DNA of 64,000 nt, taken from NCBI GenBank assembly GCA_032622095.1, contig CP136063.1, positions 150,901,379-150,965,378 of the forward strand, given 5' to 3'. The stretch comes from Siphonodentalium dalli. Lineage: Eukaryota; Mollusca; Scaphopoda; Gadilida; Siphonodentaliidae. This document shows positions 1 to 12,200 of this stretch, in pieces (the stretch's first letter is position 1; each line of letters opens with the position of its first letter). Below the pieces are notes generated by a model, which did not search any database, had not been told where the DNA came from, and saw only the letters and a list, made by a program, of their open reading frames with translations. Made by a program: the position numbers and the translations under genes.

Positions 1-1077
1 TTTTCCCGCCGGTGAGCCGCTATGCACAGCGCCACCACAACGCACAGCTCCGGGTGCAAGGAGTGGTGGTGTAGCATACGACACATGTAGAAAAGAGGAC
101 TAATCTTATATTGCATGTAACCAAATGAGCGACCATCGATATGCATGCAGGTAGTATGAAAATGGGTATTGCCTGAACGGAAAGAGCTTAATTTGATTGA
201 ACCATATATTAAGCGTATTTGTGGTCGCAACTTGTCTTCACTGCCGACTATTGTTTACACGTTATCATACACGTTGGCAATTAATCTTTTAACGTGTAAG
301 TTTGGCGCCGTAAACTAAAGGGACTCTTCCCACCAAGTGCATGTCCACATCAATACCATAGCAACGCACTGTACAAGTTACACATACATGTGGCTAAGCC
401 TGGCTAGTGATACCAAACCTCCAAACATGTAAGTGTATATAATTTTTATGTTCATGGTTGTCTTTTTGAGTCGATTTGAGCACCTACATGTACATATTAT
501 CAAGGATCATAGCACGGAGCTGTCATGTAGTGATGGAGAATGAAGGTGTCATTCAATTACCCATCTCCCCCTCCCGTCTGAATCCCCAATACCAGTTTTA
601 AAAAATGGGTGAATTCTGACTATATAAAGAACACACGAAACCAAGACATATATTTCACATCACAAAATTCGCGCCTTTGCTTGAGTAATGCAGCATACAT
701 ATATACACTGTCAAGTGATATGAGACGGAAATTAATTTAATCCGAATTTTAGCAACGTTGAACTCAATTTGCAAGCCATCTACAACTATTATATGAATCC
801 CGACTACCAGGTGATGTACATGTTTTGAATCGTGGTTTTGAATTGTGCTTCATGCTTAAATCTTTAAAATCCGCCCTATTCCCGGGTATCAGGATCATCT
901 GGATCGGAATTAACTTTGCCAGTAGACATCTTTTGCACAATGTCCTACTTCTAAACTGATAAGAATTACGAACAGGGTAGTAAGTCACTAGAATTTGTGT
1001 TTTTTTTTCTATCAGTTGTCGTTTTTCCATATCCGTAGATAGAATCACATATAACAATGCTGTAGGATCACCAGCAT
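1..1077. other. No recognisable gene
   Basis: AT-rich sequence, possibly intronic or upstream of the SLC22-like exons that follow. I found no exon with transporter motifs, no RNA gene and no transposon terminus here. Short open frames are not supported by composition or similarity. Confidence 0.5.
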
Positions 1078-1345
1078 CAGCATCATCATCATCATCATCA
1101 TCATGGTCATCAATATCGTCGTCCATCATCAACATTATCATCATCACCACCATCATCATCACCGTCTCTCCACCACCATCGTCAGCATTAGTATCATCAT
1201 CATCATAACCACCATAATCATCGTCATCAATATCGTCGTCTCACCATCATCAGCAGCAGCATCTTTATCATAATCATCATCATCATCAGCATCACCAATA
1301 GCATCATCATCTCCATCATCATCAACTACAACAACAACAAGAAGC
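1078..1345. repeat. ATC/GAT trinucleotide microsatellite
   Basis: An interrupted run of CAT/ATC triplets with ACC and AAC variants extends for about 270 bp. It produces artificial Asp-rich and Met-rich open frames on the minus strand, which I do not regard as genes. A piggyBac-like MITE starts about 20 bp downstream. Confidence 0.9.
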
Positions 1346-1365
1346 CGCACCACCACGTAAATTCC

Positions 1366-1764
1366 TTAACCCTTTACCCAACAGAAGGGCCCTGTGCCAA
1401 TGCATTCTCTTATATATGCGAGTCGACCATAGGTCGCCTCGCATATATAAGAGAATGCATTGGCTTAACACATTAAAAATTATAAAATTGTTAAAGAATG
1501 TAAGAAAAAATGGTAAAAAGTGTTAAAAAAAGATTTTTTTTAGGCCAATGCATTCTCTTATATATGCGAGGCGACCTATGGTCGACTCGCATATATAAGA
1601 GAATGCATTGGCACAGGGCTAACTGTAACTATCACAATGTGGTCAAGGAGCCGGTTCCAATGATATCCATATTTGTATGGTTCTATTGAGACAGACCGAA
1701 GATATTTTAGGCTGTTGAAGCTTTATTTGGCCGGTTTTGGCCGGTTTGTTGGGTAAAGGGTTAA
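1366..1764. mobile_element. TTAA-flanked piggyBac-like MITE with nested hairpins
   Basis: The element is bounded by TTAA at 1366-1369 and 1761-1764. It has perfect 14-bp terminal inverted repeats, CCCTTTACCCAACA at 1370-1383 and its complement at 1747-1760. TTAA target duplication with a CCC terminus is the known signature of piggyBac elements. Inside are two near-perfect hairpins (about 1397-1464 and 1542-1611), each with arms of about 26 bp beginning CCAATGCATTCTCTTATA. The two hairpins are inverted relative to each other, so the interior is a palindrome of palindromes. No transposase is encoded, so it is non-autonomous. Confidence 0.75.
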
Positions 1765-3095
1765 CAAAAAGTATGATAATGAATAATTAGCGCCATCGTA
1801 ATATAATATGCTAGTACTAGATTCTAGAAAGTTTTATATATATATGACTATAGTCTGTACATGTGCGTGGATCTGAAATACAAGCATCTATGCTATTACT
1901 TATAGTTATACTTGTTTTAGGGGGTAGCAGGAAGACAGCCCGATAGTATACAGTACTGGCATAACCATTTGTTTCTTAAGGATCGTGGTACCTGACTTGA
2001 CCCGACCAGAAACCCATGTTACCATGAGAATTATTATAGGCAACTTGAAATTATTTGCTGTGAAACTACATATTCTTTTAGAAGCAAAAATATGTTTTTG
2101 ATTCACTTACCATATCACACTTTTATTTGCTGAATGGGTAATCATTTTTAGTGGAAGAATAGCTAATTTTATAATTATTTGGAAATTTAAACCGAGCGCA
2201 TATTTACAGTGAATCAGGACACGTTGAATCATTTGCAGTATCATTTTCAAGGTAAATATCTTGATTTTGTTATACAGTAGCCGCCTACAATGTTTTTACT
2301 GTATGCTTTAGATTTGTAGCCACTTGTGTGCTGTTAGTTGTATTTTTTTAATGTACTCAATCCGATCAGAGGGTCCCCATATCATCAAGATACAACAACA
2401 ACATTTCTTCAAAATACGCTTTAGTTATCAGAATCGATTAATTGCAACACATTAATGCTAACCACTGTCAACTATGGTATCAAATTTCCCAAAATGTGTT
2501 ATTTATCAACATTTTGTTCAACGAAATATGGCCGTATTATCACTTGTGTATTCACGAAATTTGGCCGTATTACCACTTGTTTTTTTAGTTATCCATCTTC
2601 ATCCGCAATTTTGATCGTGACCATTCGTTTGAGGGCGGGTTTCTGGGCCACAAACAATTGATTTTGATTGATTGAATTTTTTTTTTATTTGTACAATAAC
2701 GAATGATATAACAATTTTTTTTATTTTTTTATTTTTTATTTGTACAATAACAAATGATATAACAACAAAATTATGAACAAGTATATGATAAGTATTGTAC
2801 AGGAGCAGCATGACCATAGTTGGTCGTCTTCCTGCTGCCCCGGAATGATATATATACACAAGGATGGCGGATGAATTTAAGTAACAAACTTCAAAAATCG
2901 ATATCTGATCACTCTGAGCTTTGATGGGTAGGTTCCTCGACTCGAATCAAATATTTTTTACCCCCGAAGCCAAAGAAATAGTAATTTAGGGGTGCTTAAT
3001 CGGATTGAGTACCTTTAATAATTGCGAACTTCAAACAATTCCGTCGTCTGTAGTGGTTGTCTGGCGCGTATATGTCATGAATATGTACATTTCAG
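1765..3095. other. Non-coding, probably intronic
   Basis: AT-rich DNA ahead of the first recognised SLC22-like exon. A short direct duplication (ATTTGTACAATAACRAATG) occurs near 2688 and 2736 within T-rich sequence. I see no upstream transporter exon, so the 5' part of that gene either lies outside the window or is not recognised. Confidence 0.4.
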
Positions 3096-3230
3096 GATGT
3101 TTAACGTACTAATCTATTATGGGCTTTATCTTGTCAAATGGGCGTCAGTAACCGATCGATTTGCCAGCTACTCGATCACGGCCGTAGCAGAGATTCCTGT
3201 GGCGCCGATCACGTGGTACATAGCTAACAG
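3096..3230 (+). CDS. SLC22-like gene, first recognised exon (TM7-TM8 region)
   Basis: The acceptor is a TTTCAG-type site ending at 3095, and the donor is GTGAGG at 3231. One leading base completes the previous codon, 44 codons follow, and two bases remain. The peptide contains YYGL and the amphipathic AEIPVAP segment, which correspond to the SLC22 motif around xYYGLSL and VEIPA. It ends IAN plus the split codon of the Arg that opens the conserved cytoplasmic loop. The exon supplying the first base was not identified. Confidence 0.8.
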
Positions 3231-6200
3231 GTGAGGAAATCTCAATGGTCACGTGAAGGTTGTCTCGACGGTCATGTGGAATAGGTATGTAGTAGCTACA
3301 TATGACACGAAGCATTTCGATGGGTTCCAAGAAGAAGTTGAAGGTGGAACGAATACCTTACTATTATTTAAATTCGCGCAGTACCATTTGTCGCTCAGTT
3401 TTGAATTCGCGTACATTTAGATCCACAGGGTGCTGCGCGAATTCAAAACTGGCAAAAATATGTTCTCAAAAGTCTTGTATCTGATGACAGTTTCAGTTCT
3501 TGATAGAACGTGAGTATATTAACCCTTCATATACTAAATACTCATTGATGATTAGTTCCCTCATGAAATGTCCAGATAATAAGTTCAACAAACGACCACA
3601 AATGGCCATGTTTGTTGAACATATTATCTTAACATTTCCCACAAATAAACATGAATCCGTCAGAACTTGTATGATCTTTCGTCTGACTGTCGTCTGCTAA
3701 TTTATCCTAAACAGCCCTCCAAACGAATAATAGACCATTCCAATACTTACTTTTTTAACTGGTTGGGAGAATGCATATAGTATTTAAAGGGTTAAAGACC
3801 ATCACAACGGAAATGAACACCGAGTAGAACATAACTATACACCACACGTAGACATATGACAACAATGGTTTAGTTTAAAGATATTTTTTTAATCTAAATT
3901 CAATAATACATAGGAAATAACACATATATTTTTATACCGACAATGGAATTAGAGGACAAGTGCTGACTCACTTCTGAGTACCTCCTCACCAATGGTTGTG
4001 TGCATTTACATTTTTAACTCAGACTGTGTAACCACGGTACCACTGCAGGGCTGTAGATATATGGACATGTGATATATTGTACCTTCAGTTTAGAATATTC
4101 GTATTTTCACAACTATTGCAACATCGAAGATTTTCTATGATTTATCGCTTTACATATGAATGATGTTGTTATTGGTTGCCCGCATGCGTGGAGATATAAC
4201 TGTCGGTAAATAATGGGAAGGCCCCAGGTGTGGACAAAATAACTAATGAATATATTAAAGCCTCATTTTCTAAATTACAACATCTGTATCTGAGACTATT
4301 CAACATTGTATTGAAAACAGGCTTTATCCCACATAGTTGGAGTGTCGGCCTAATTAAACCAGTGTATAAGTCAGGTAACCGACAAACACCTAGCAATTAT
4401 AGGCAGATAACTCTAGTTAGCTGCCTAGGTAAATTGTTTTCAAGTATCTTAAGTTCGAGAATACAAGGTTTCCTAGATATGAATGGTGTTCTGTCGGTTA
4501 ACCAGGCAGGATTCCGAAAACAATTCTCAACTCTGGACCATATATCTACATTGAATACAATGATTGAATTCAACCGATCAATAAGTGGTAGCCTATATTG
4601 TGCTTTCATTGACTTGTCAAAGGCATTTGACAGTGTGTGGAGAAATGGACTTTGGTTTAAACTGTTACAAGCAGGATTGAAAGGAAATATCATTACAGTA
4701 ATTAGAAATATGTATAAAGATGTAAAGTCCTGTGTTTTTCTAAATAATGAATATTCAGATTTTTTCAGCTGCCCGATTGGAGTGAGGCAGGGCGAAAATT
4801 TATCACCGATATTATTTTCTATCTACCTGAATGATTTGGAATCCTACCTGGGAAACCGCTGCATGAACCCTCTAACTTTATCAGCTCTCACCGGTAGAGC
4901 CATGTATAGATATATCAAGCTATTCTCACTACTCTATGCAGATGACACAATTTTGATATCAGATACAGCTGAAGGGCTAGATGAAATTTTAGATGCATAT
5001 AACAGCTATTGTGCTGAGTGGAAACTCTATATAAACCATTCAAAAACTAAAATTGTAATTTTTGGAGAGGGCAAAAAGGAACAGAATACTTTTCACATTG
5101 GGGGAAGTCATATTGAAATTGTTAACAGCTACAAATATCTTGGTGTGGTTTTCAGTAATGATAATTTATTCCTAGAAGAGAAGAAAAGAAGGAGCTCACA
5201 GGCCAAAAAAGCAATGTTCTCACTGATAGGTAACTGTAGGAAGTATAAACTATCTTATGACACAGTCATAGATATCTATAATAAAGCTATATTGCCAATT
5301 TTGATTTATGGGTGTGAGATATGGGGATATGGGCCAAATAATATTATTGAAACGACGGAACTATGGTTTCTGAAATTTGTCCTGGGTCTGAAGAAATCCA
5401 CTCCAACTGCCATGATATATGCTGAATTGGGTATCACACCAGTGTCAATTTTAATTAAGCAACGAGTATTATCCTATTGGGCCCTCTTAATCGATGGGGA
5501 ATCCTGGAAATTATCTGGAATCCTATACAGAGCTGTTCTGCATAACTGTAGAGGGAAGCGTTCATTTAAATGGATATGTTGAAAGACTACTCGGTCAGCT
5601 TGGCCTATCCTTCCTATGGCACTCACAAAGTACTTGTGGGGGTGAATGGTTCACCAACACTGTAAAGCTTAGACTACATGACATGAGATTACAAGAATGG
5701 AGAGGTACTATGGATTCTTCAAATAAATACTATTTCTATAGGGCAGTTAAGAATGAAATATCAATGGAACCTTACCTAAAACACTTCTCAGAATCCGAAG
5801 CCATTTGTATGGCACGATTTAGGCTGCGTAACCATAGATTACCAATAGAGACAGGGGATTGGGGTAATGATGACATTGAGATTAGTAAAAGAGTGTGTAA
5901 ATTTTGCAATAATGGTATCGGGGATGAGTATCATGTGCTACTAGAATGTGACAAGCTGAAACAGCTACGAAATAAGTATATTGATGATTACTTTTACAAG
6001 AAGCCTAGTATGTATAAGCTAACTGAACTTTTCAATCAAGATATAAGCAAATTAAGATTAGTGGTAAAACTCATAAAAGAAGTAAACAGGCTGAGCTACA
6101 GCTAATCTGTACAAGTTCTCTCAAACCAATTCATGGATAATACATCTTCCCAGTAGACAGTGCATGCATACAAAATATACATGCACGTGTTATATTTATA

Positions 6201-9200
6201 CTATATTATGTATTTACTCCCATGGACAACATGATATTTATATGCATTGTGTAAGTATTACTTCACACGTACCTATGTACAAATACTAGTACGTCCAATG
6301 TCTATTTCATATTTTATATAGTAATATACTACATATTGTATACTATGTATTACCCTGATTGTACAACATGATATGTATGAGCAGGTACATATGTATTACT
6401 ACACAAAGTCCTATGTACAATTATGTCCAATTTCTGATTCATATTTTATTGCATATACTGCTGGGTTAATCTATCCATATAAAGTTGAAACCAATCAGAC
6501 TATCAGAGCATCTAAGCCCAGATGTAGTTGAGATGTCCAAAAATCTAAAGGGGGATGTCCTGCGACCAATTATGGGAGAGGTGGGGAAAATGAATTTTAA
6601 TATTGGGGAAAGGGCGATTGATAAATGAAATATCTGATAAATGGAAATTATGAATCGAGCCGAGGATGATTCACCACCTATAAACTTGGTCACAGGATAG
6701 CCCTCTCAACTACCTCTGGGTAGCCATGTCCAAATGAATAATCGTCAGAAGTTAACAATTTAACATATTGTCTTTTGCTTCTGGCATTTCGGCCTCAATC
6801 CAGAGAGGTCAAACTAGATGACAAACTGGGAATGTCACAACCATTCCCATGCAGTGTAAGTCCACTGCAAAAATGTGTATAAAAACTAGTGGTGCGTAGC
6901 GGAAATACTGAAATTTATCTAATTATATAAGATGGAATAAGAAATTTGACCAATTAAATTCTTATGTATGAGTGAAATACCTGTACAAATTGAGTTACAT
7001 GTATAAGAGACAGAATACAAAATTTTATAAATCTATGAGTACTATGTAGGTCATATAAATAATATATATAATTATATATTGAATATTAAGGTTAAAGGGT
7101 AACTTTAAATTAAAAATATTATGATTATAAGTATATATTGTTTACCCAAATCTCAAATGACTCATTGTCAAATAAGATAATTAACCAAATATGCTACTAC
7201 AAAGTATTAATGTGTCAGACTAAAAGTGCAACCAACTGAGAATATGGGATATGTAATGTATACTGGTGTCCCACAATTTTAGTTTTCTTTTTCTTTTTTT
7301 TAAAAGTGTCCACACAAATATATGAATATCAAACGTATAAAAGTTATTATATACATGTACCGTATAATATGAGACCAAACAAGGAGACCCGGTTAACAAG
7401 TCAGCATTGGTGCATACACATGCCTCTCAGATATTGTGTGTGTGTCACTTTAACACATCACACGAATCCCTTTTGTGCATTGTCATAGTAATTAATCTGT
7501 AAACGTTAAAAATAGATCTAAAGCCCAACAACCTCAATTCTGGGGAACTGGGGAGATTGGTGAACTGACTGGTCCTCTAAGACTCCTCTTATGAAAACTT
7601 ATGAAATAATCTATTCTAAGTGACTACTCGATGTGTCATTAACTGAAAAACAAATAAAATGAATTTTAATTTAATACAAGCAATTGAATGAATTGTCCAT
7701 TTCTAATCAGTATTATTTGATTTAAATTACTATCTTAGAAAACATGAACAATTTCAACTTATTTTCAATGGTCATGGATAATACTAATCTGTCAGATCCT
7801 TTAAAGAGAACTCATATGAGGTGCAGTCAACCAACCAATCCCAAATTTAAATCTAAATGTAAAATTGAACTCAGATAACAAAATTAAACTAAATAAATTC
7901 TGTCTTTGATATATATTATAATAAATATGTAATAATAATTAGTGATACCGATGATAGATATACTAGTATGAGGTTAATAAATTATGGGAGTTCATTCATC
8001 TAATGTCACTCTCAGTTATGAATGTATTTAATATTATTGTAGGTATTTGGGGAGGCGGTTGGGTGGCCATTGTAGGGTGGGCACCTTTATGCGAGCCTCT
8101 GCAGCAAGGTTTACAGAGTTTCAAAATGTTCTGATTGTGATGTTTTGTGGTATTGGAAATAATACATAATTTATCAGAAAGTCGGGTCGATGTACCATTA
8201 TAGCACTAGAAAGCTGGTGTAATTATTCTAAATTGTTGTCAAATGTTGCAAATCCAGGGAAAAATCTCCATAAATTTATAGCAAAAAAGATATTTTACCA
8301 AACCCAATCCGTCAGTTAAATGAAAAGTATGTTTAAAGATACTTCTGATTTACGTCACAGATAACTGCTTATATATAACTTATGCTGTGGAGATTTGCTT
8401 GGAGGTCCCCATACAGTTCTGGTCAACTGACCCCCCCCCCCCCCCTGAAATTTCCGGAATAGTGGTAATAATAATATGCATGAAATGATATTTAATTTAA
8501 TCTATATGATACTCACCATGTATATATTACAACCCCTCACTTTCTCGGTCTTCTGACCATGCCGCAATGGTGAAAATATTAATGAGACTGGAATTTCAAA
8601 CACCATATCTCTAACACAGATAATGTAATGAATCGGCACTCTACGACACGCAGTCACTGAGCCAGGCGGGGTCAAATCATGTAGTTACTTTTAAGAATTG
8701 AAGTGTATTTGACTCAAATGATAAATGACAGATTAAAGTGTGTCATTGTTTCCAGTAAGCTCAGACCTAGAATTACGCGTAAAGACTCCATATACATTCA
8801 CAATTCACTCCTTAAATCTTACCGAACAACTCCAGAAATAAATCACAAATTCACGAACACGTCAGTCGGTCACTGCCTTTTGGCTAACTGTGTCATCGTG
8901 TCAAGGTTACCCGCTCAGCATGATATGCACGTGCGCTTATGTGGTCCCTGATCTAATTTGACAATGTGCCAAAAATAGCAGTAATGAAAACAGGGGCGTG
9001 AAGAGGTAGCTTAGAGGCGTGTAGTTCTGTGCCGATACATTATATCTACCGTGAGCTATCGAAATCAATGCCAACAGCGACAATGCTAGTGATATTAACT
9101 AATTTTAATACCGTGTTTTATATTATTAATGAACTATTTAGGCTCATCTAAAGTTTATTTTAATTTTAATTGAAATCAGAATATTTCGCCAGATATATGG

Positions 9201-12200
9201 AAAATAAGAGATGGTCAGTAAAAGTGCACCAGCTCTGCGGTGCCGCGGAGGGATGCCTGGGCCGATCGGGCCCCGCTCCACGCGGTGCATTTGTCTCGCG
9301 TGGAGCGGGATGTGCTCCACCAAGGCGCCCGGTGAAGTGGTATGGCAGGGTGGTGGGAATGAGGGTGTTACCACAGTGGTTGGTAGTCGTGGGTAGATTG
9401 GAGCTGCATGCATTTTTTGGACTTCCAAGACATGTGTGCGGCTTTAATATGCTCAAGGCTGCCTGTTGCTGTGGGGAAACATATTACAACGCACGCGTGT
9501 AACCTGTAAATTATATGTATATATGTTAATTGATGTCTAAATGTCATTTATTGATTTACATAGACAATAAACTTGATTGGATAGGTACAGCCCAAGCTTC
9601 CGTATTGTATATGTAACTCATTAACACAACCCTCTTATTTCCCCTGTGGTTTGGCATGAACACAGAAGACGTACTACATGATATCTCGCTCAGATTTAAT
9701 TTCGTGCGAAAAATGGTACTGCGCTAATTTAAATACGTGTAAGGTAATTGATTTTTCTCGGTTTTATCTCTCAGATACAATCGACGCATCTGCAGTATCC
9801 TATTCCATTTCTTGGCTGGCGTATTCCTGGTTATCTCCACCACGCTGTCGTCCACGCTAGGTATGTGCTGTTATCCATACTCACCCCTGTACTGGTCAAG
9901 TGGTCCTGCTAATGTGCTATGATGTGGCTGAGTCCTGCTGAATTGCTATGATGCTGTTAGGACAAACTGATGCCAGCATCATAGCATATTAGCAGGCCCA
10001 CTTGACCATGGGTAATACTGTTACCCATACTGGTAATGCTATCAGTTCAACTGCTAATAGTGTGCCATCTACCCACTAGAAATTGACATCATGCACCCCG
10101 CTCAAAGTCTTGGAAGCACGGATGGCCTTCGCGGTGGGTATGTTGTTAAAATAGTCACACCCGTTAAAAATGCCATAAACAGAAAGCATATTAAATTTTA
10201 GACATGTTTTGTTCGTGTACCAATAATAAATATCGCGTAAATAGTATGTTATTGTCAAGTTCATACGCTGTGTTATGTAAACAAAAGCCAGGTTCTGTAA
10301 CGTTTTTGGATTTTGTTTACATAACAGAGCATATGAACTTGACAATAACATACTATTTACGCGATATGTATGATTGGTATATAAAGAACGGTATAAAATC
10401 TCACGTATACTTGCTAGCTTTTGTTAGATGTATTTCTCGAATGTTGAAGAAAGACCGGATCACGTCGCATATAATGTTAACATTTGCAATTTGTTCATTC
10501 TGCATAATAAATCTGAACTGATCTGAATTTGTAATTTCTGAGAAATGAGGAAACGTTGCAATTATGTCCTTTACATAAGTTCACGAATACTTTCGTAGGC
10601 TTGACATTCTAAGATGAAATGATATTCTGACTCAATTTGTTTTGAATGATACGCAGAACACGACCTTTCTCTCACAGGGTATTGGGGTTGTTTCTATCTC
10701 CCTGTTTCGATTTCCAGTTGATGATTACTGATTCTCAATTTTCTTAATATAATTCTTGCTTTGACAGATCGCGCATTGACAATGTATAATTCAATTTCAT
10801 ACTTGTGGTTCGATTTATGCATCATGTACCAAGCACCCACTTGAAAGGTTCGAATTTTTTGTTTTCATATATCTAAATGTATGTATAGCGAAATTATGTC
10901 GCTATTTCAGAAATGACTCCTACAATAGCAGCAGTTGTAACAGTGTCTACAATGCTTGGAAAGGCCTGTATCTCTGCCACATTCATTCTGATCTTTGTCC
11001 TAACACCGGAAGTGTTCCCTACTAATTTTCGGTAAGTGTTTGTTTCGTATATATGACCTACAGTCAGAAAATACTGAAACCGAAAAAACATGCTCTATTT
11101 CCCCTTATCGTTGAATATTTCATGGCGGGAGCTGTGCTGCATTAAAGAGCATGTATCAGTGTATTCTCTCATATATATGCGAGTCTCCCATATACAGGGA
11201 GCCTCGCATATATAAGAGAATTCACTGACTTACAAGGTCAAGTTAAATGTTGTTAGGCCAATGAATTTTCTTATATATGCATGCGAGACTCCCCGATCTG
11301 TGAGACTCGCGTATATATAAGAGAATAGATTGGCACAGGATTTTCGCAAACTTTCAAGAATCTCCAGTCATATAAGGGTTTAATGGAAAGTAACACGACG
11401 AAACAATTGTATAGCAAACTTCGTCAATATGTTCCTGACATCATAACCTCTTCACTACTATAAATGCCGTCATGTCGCCGTGTACTGCGCCATTGATGTT
11501 ATATCAACTTCCATGCCGTGGAATAATGTAACGGGCATGTCACGAAAACCCTTCTGAGTTTCAGTTGCTATATAGTAGCCTAACGTAGGTCTGTACTCAG
11601 TACACGTGGTCACACGTTACGCCCGCTGTCAGTAGGGACGTAGTCTATAGCAACCAAGAGGCTAAAAGATGCCTGTTCTGAATTTACACAGTCATGCAAA
11701 ATATGTCAGAATTTTTACAAATTTCTGCTTACCAAGCAATGTAAGAAAAGTCAAACACACTTGAACTCGTCATCATTCGTATCACAGACATTGCACAACT
11801 CACAAAATGACCGATAAGTAAAATGTACGTCGAACAGGAGCACACAAGATCGTGCACAGCATTAGAGATCATTTGAATTTATTTTTACAAACAATTCAAA
11901 ACGAGTTAAAACTTCCTCTTTTGAAAGTCAAAACCAGTTATTATCTAATACGACGCTGCTGTTTTTAATTTGTGCGAGCACTTTTGTCGCACATGCAGTA
12001 GATCGGTGGACTAAAAGCCTTAATGTCGTAATCTGACAATCTTGTTACCGTGTGTTTCGAATACTGGTATTGCAAATGAGAATTATGAATATTGAATTAC
12101 AAGTTATAAGTTCATTCGTAGCGGTAGTTTACCTTTTATTGAGAAAATATAACATAATAAATAAGTACACTATTAACTACAGTCTACACACTGCGGGCGA

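Noticed and set aside
764-1356. Asp-rich and Met-rich minus-strand proteins
   Set aside because: They are pure translations of the ATC/GAT microsatellite.
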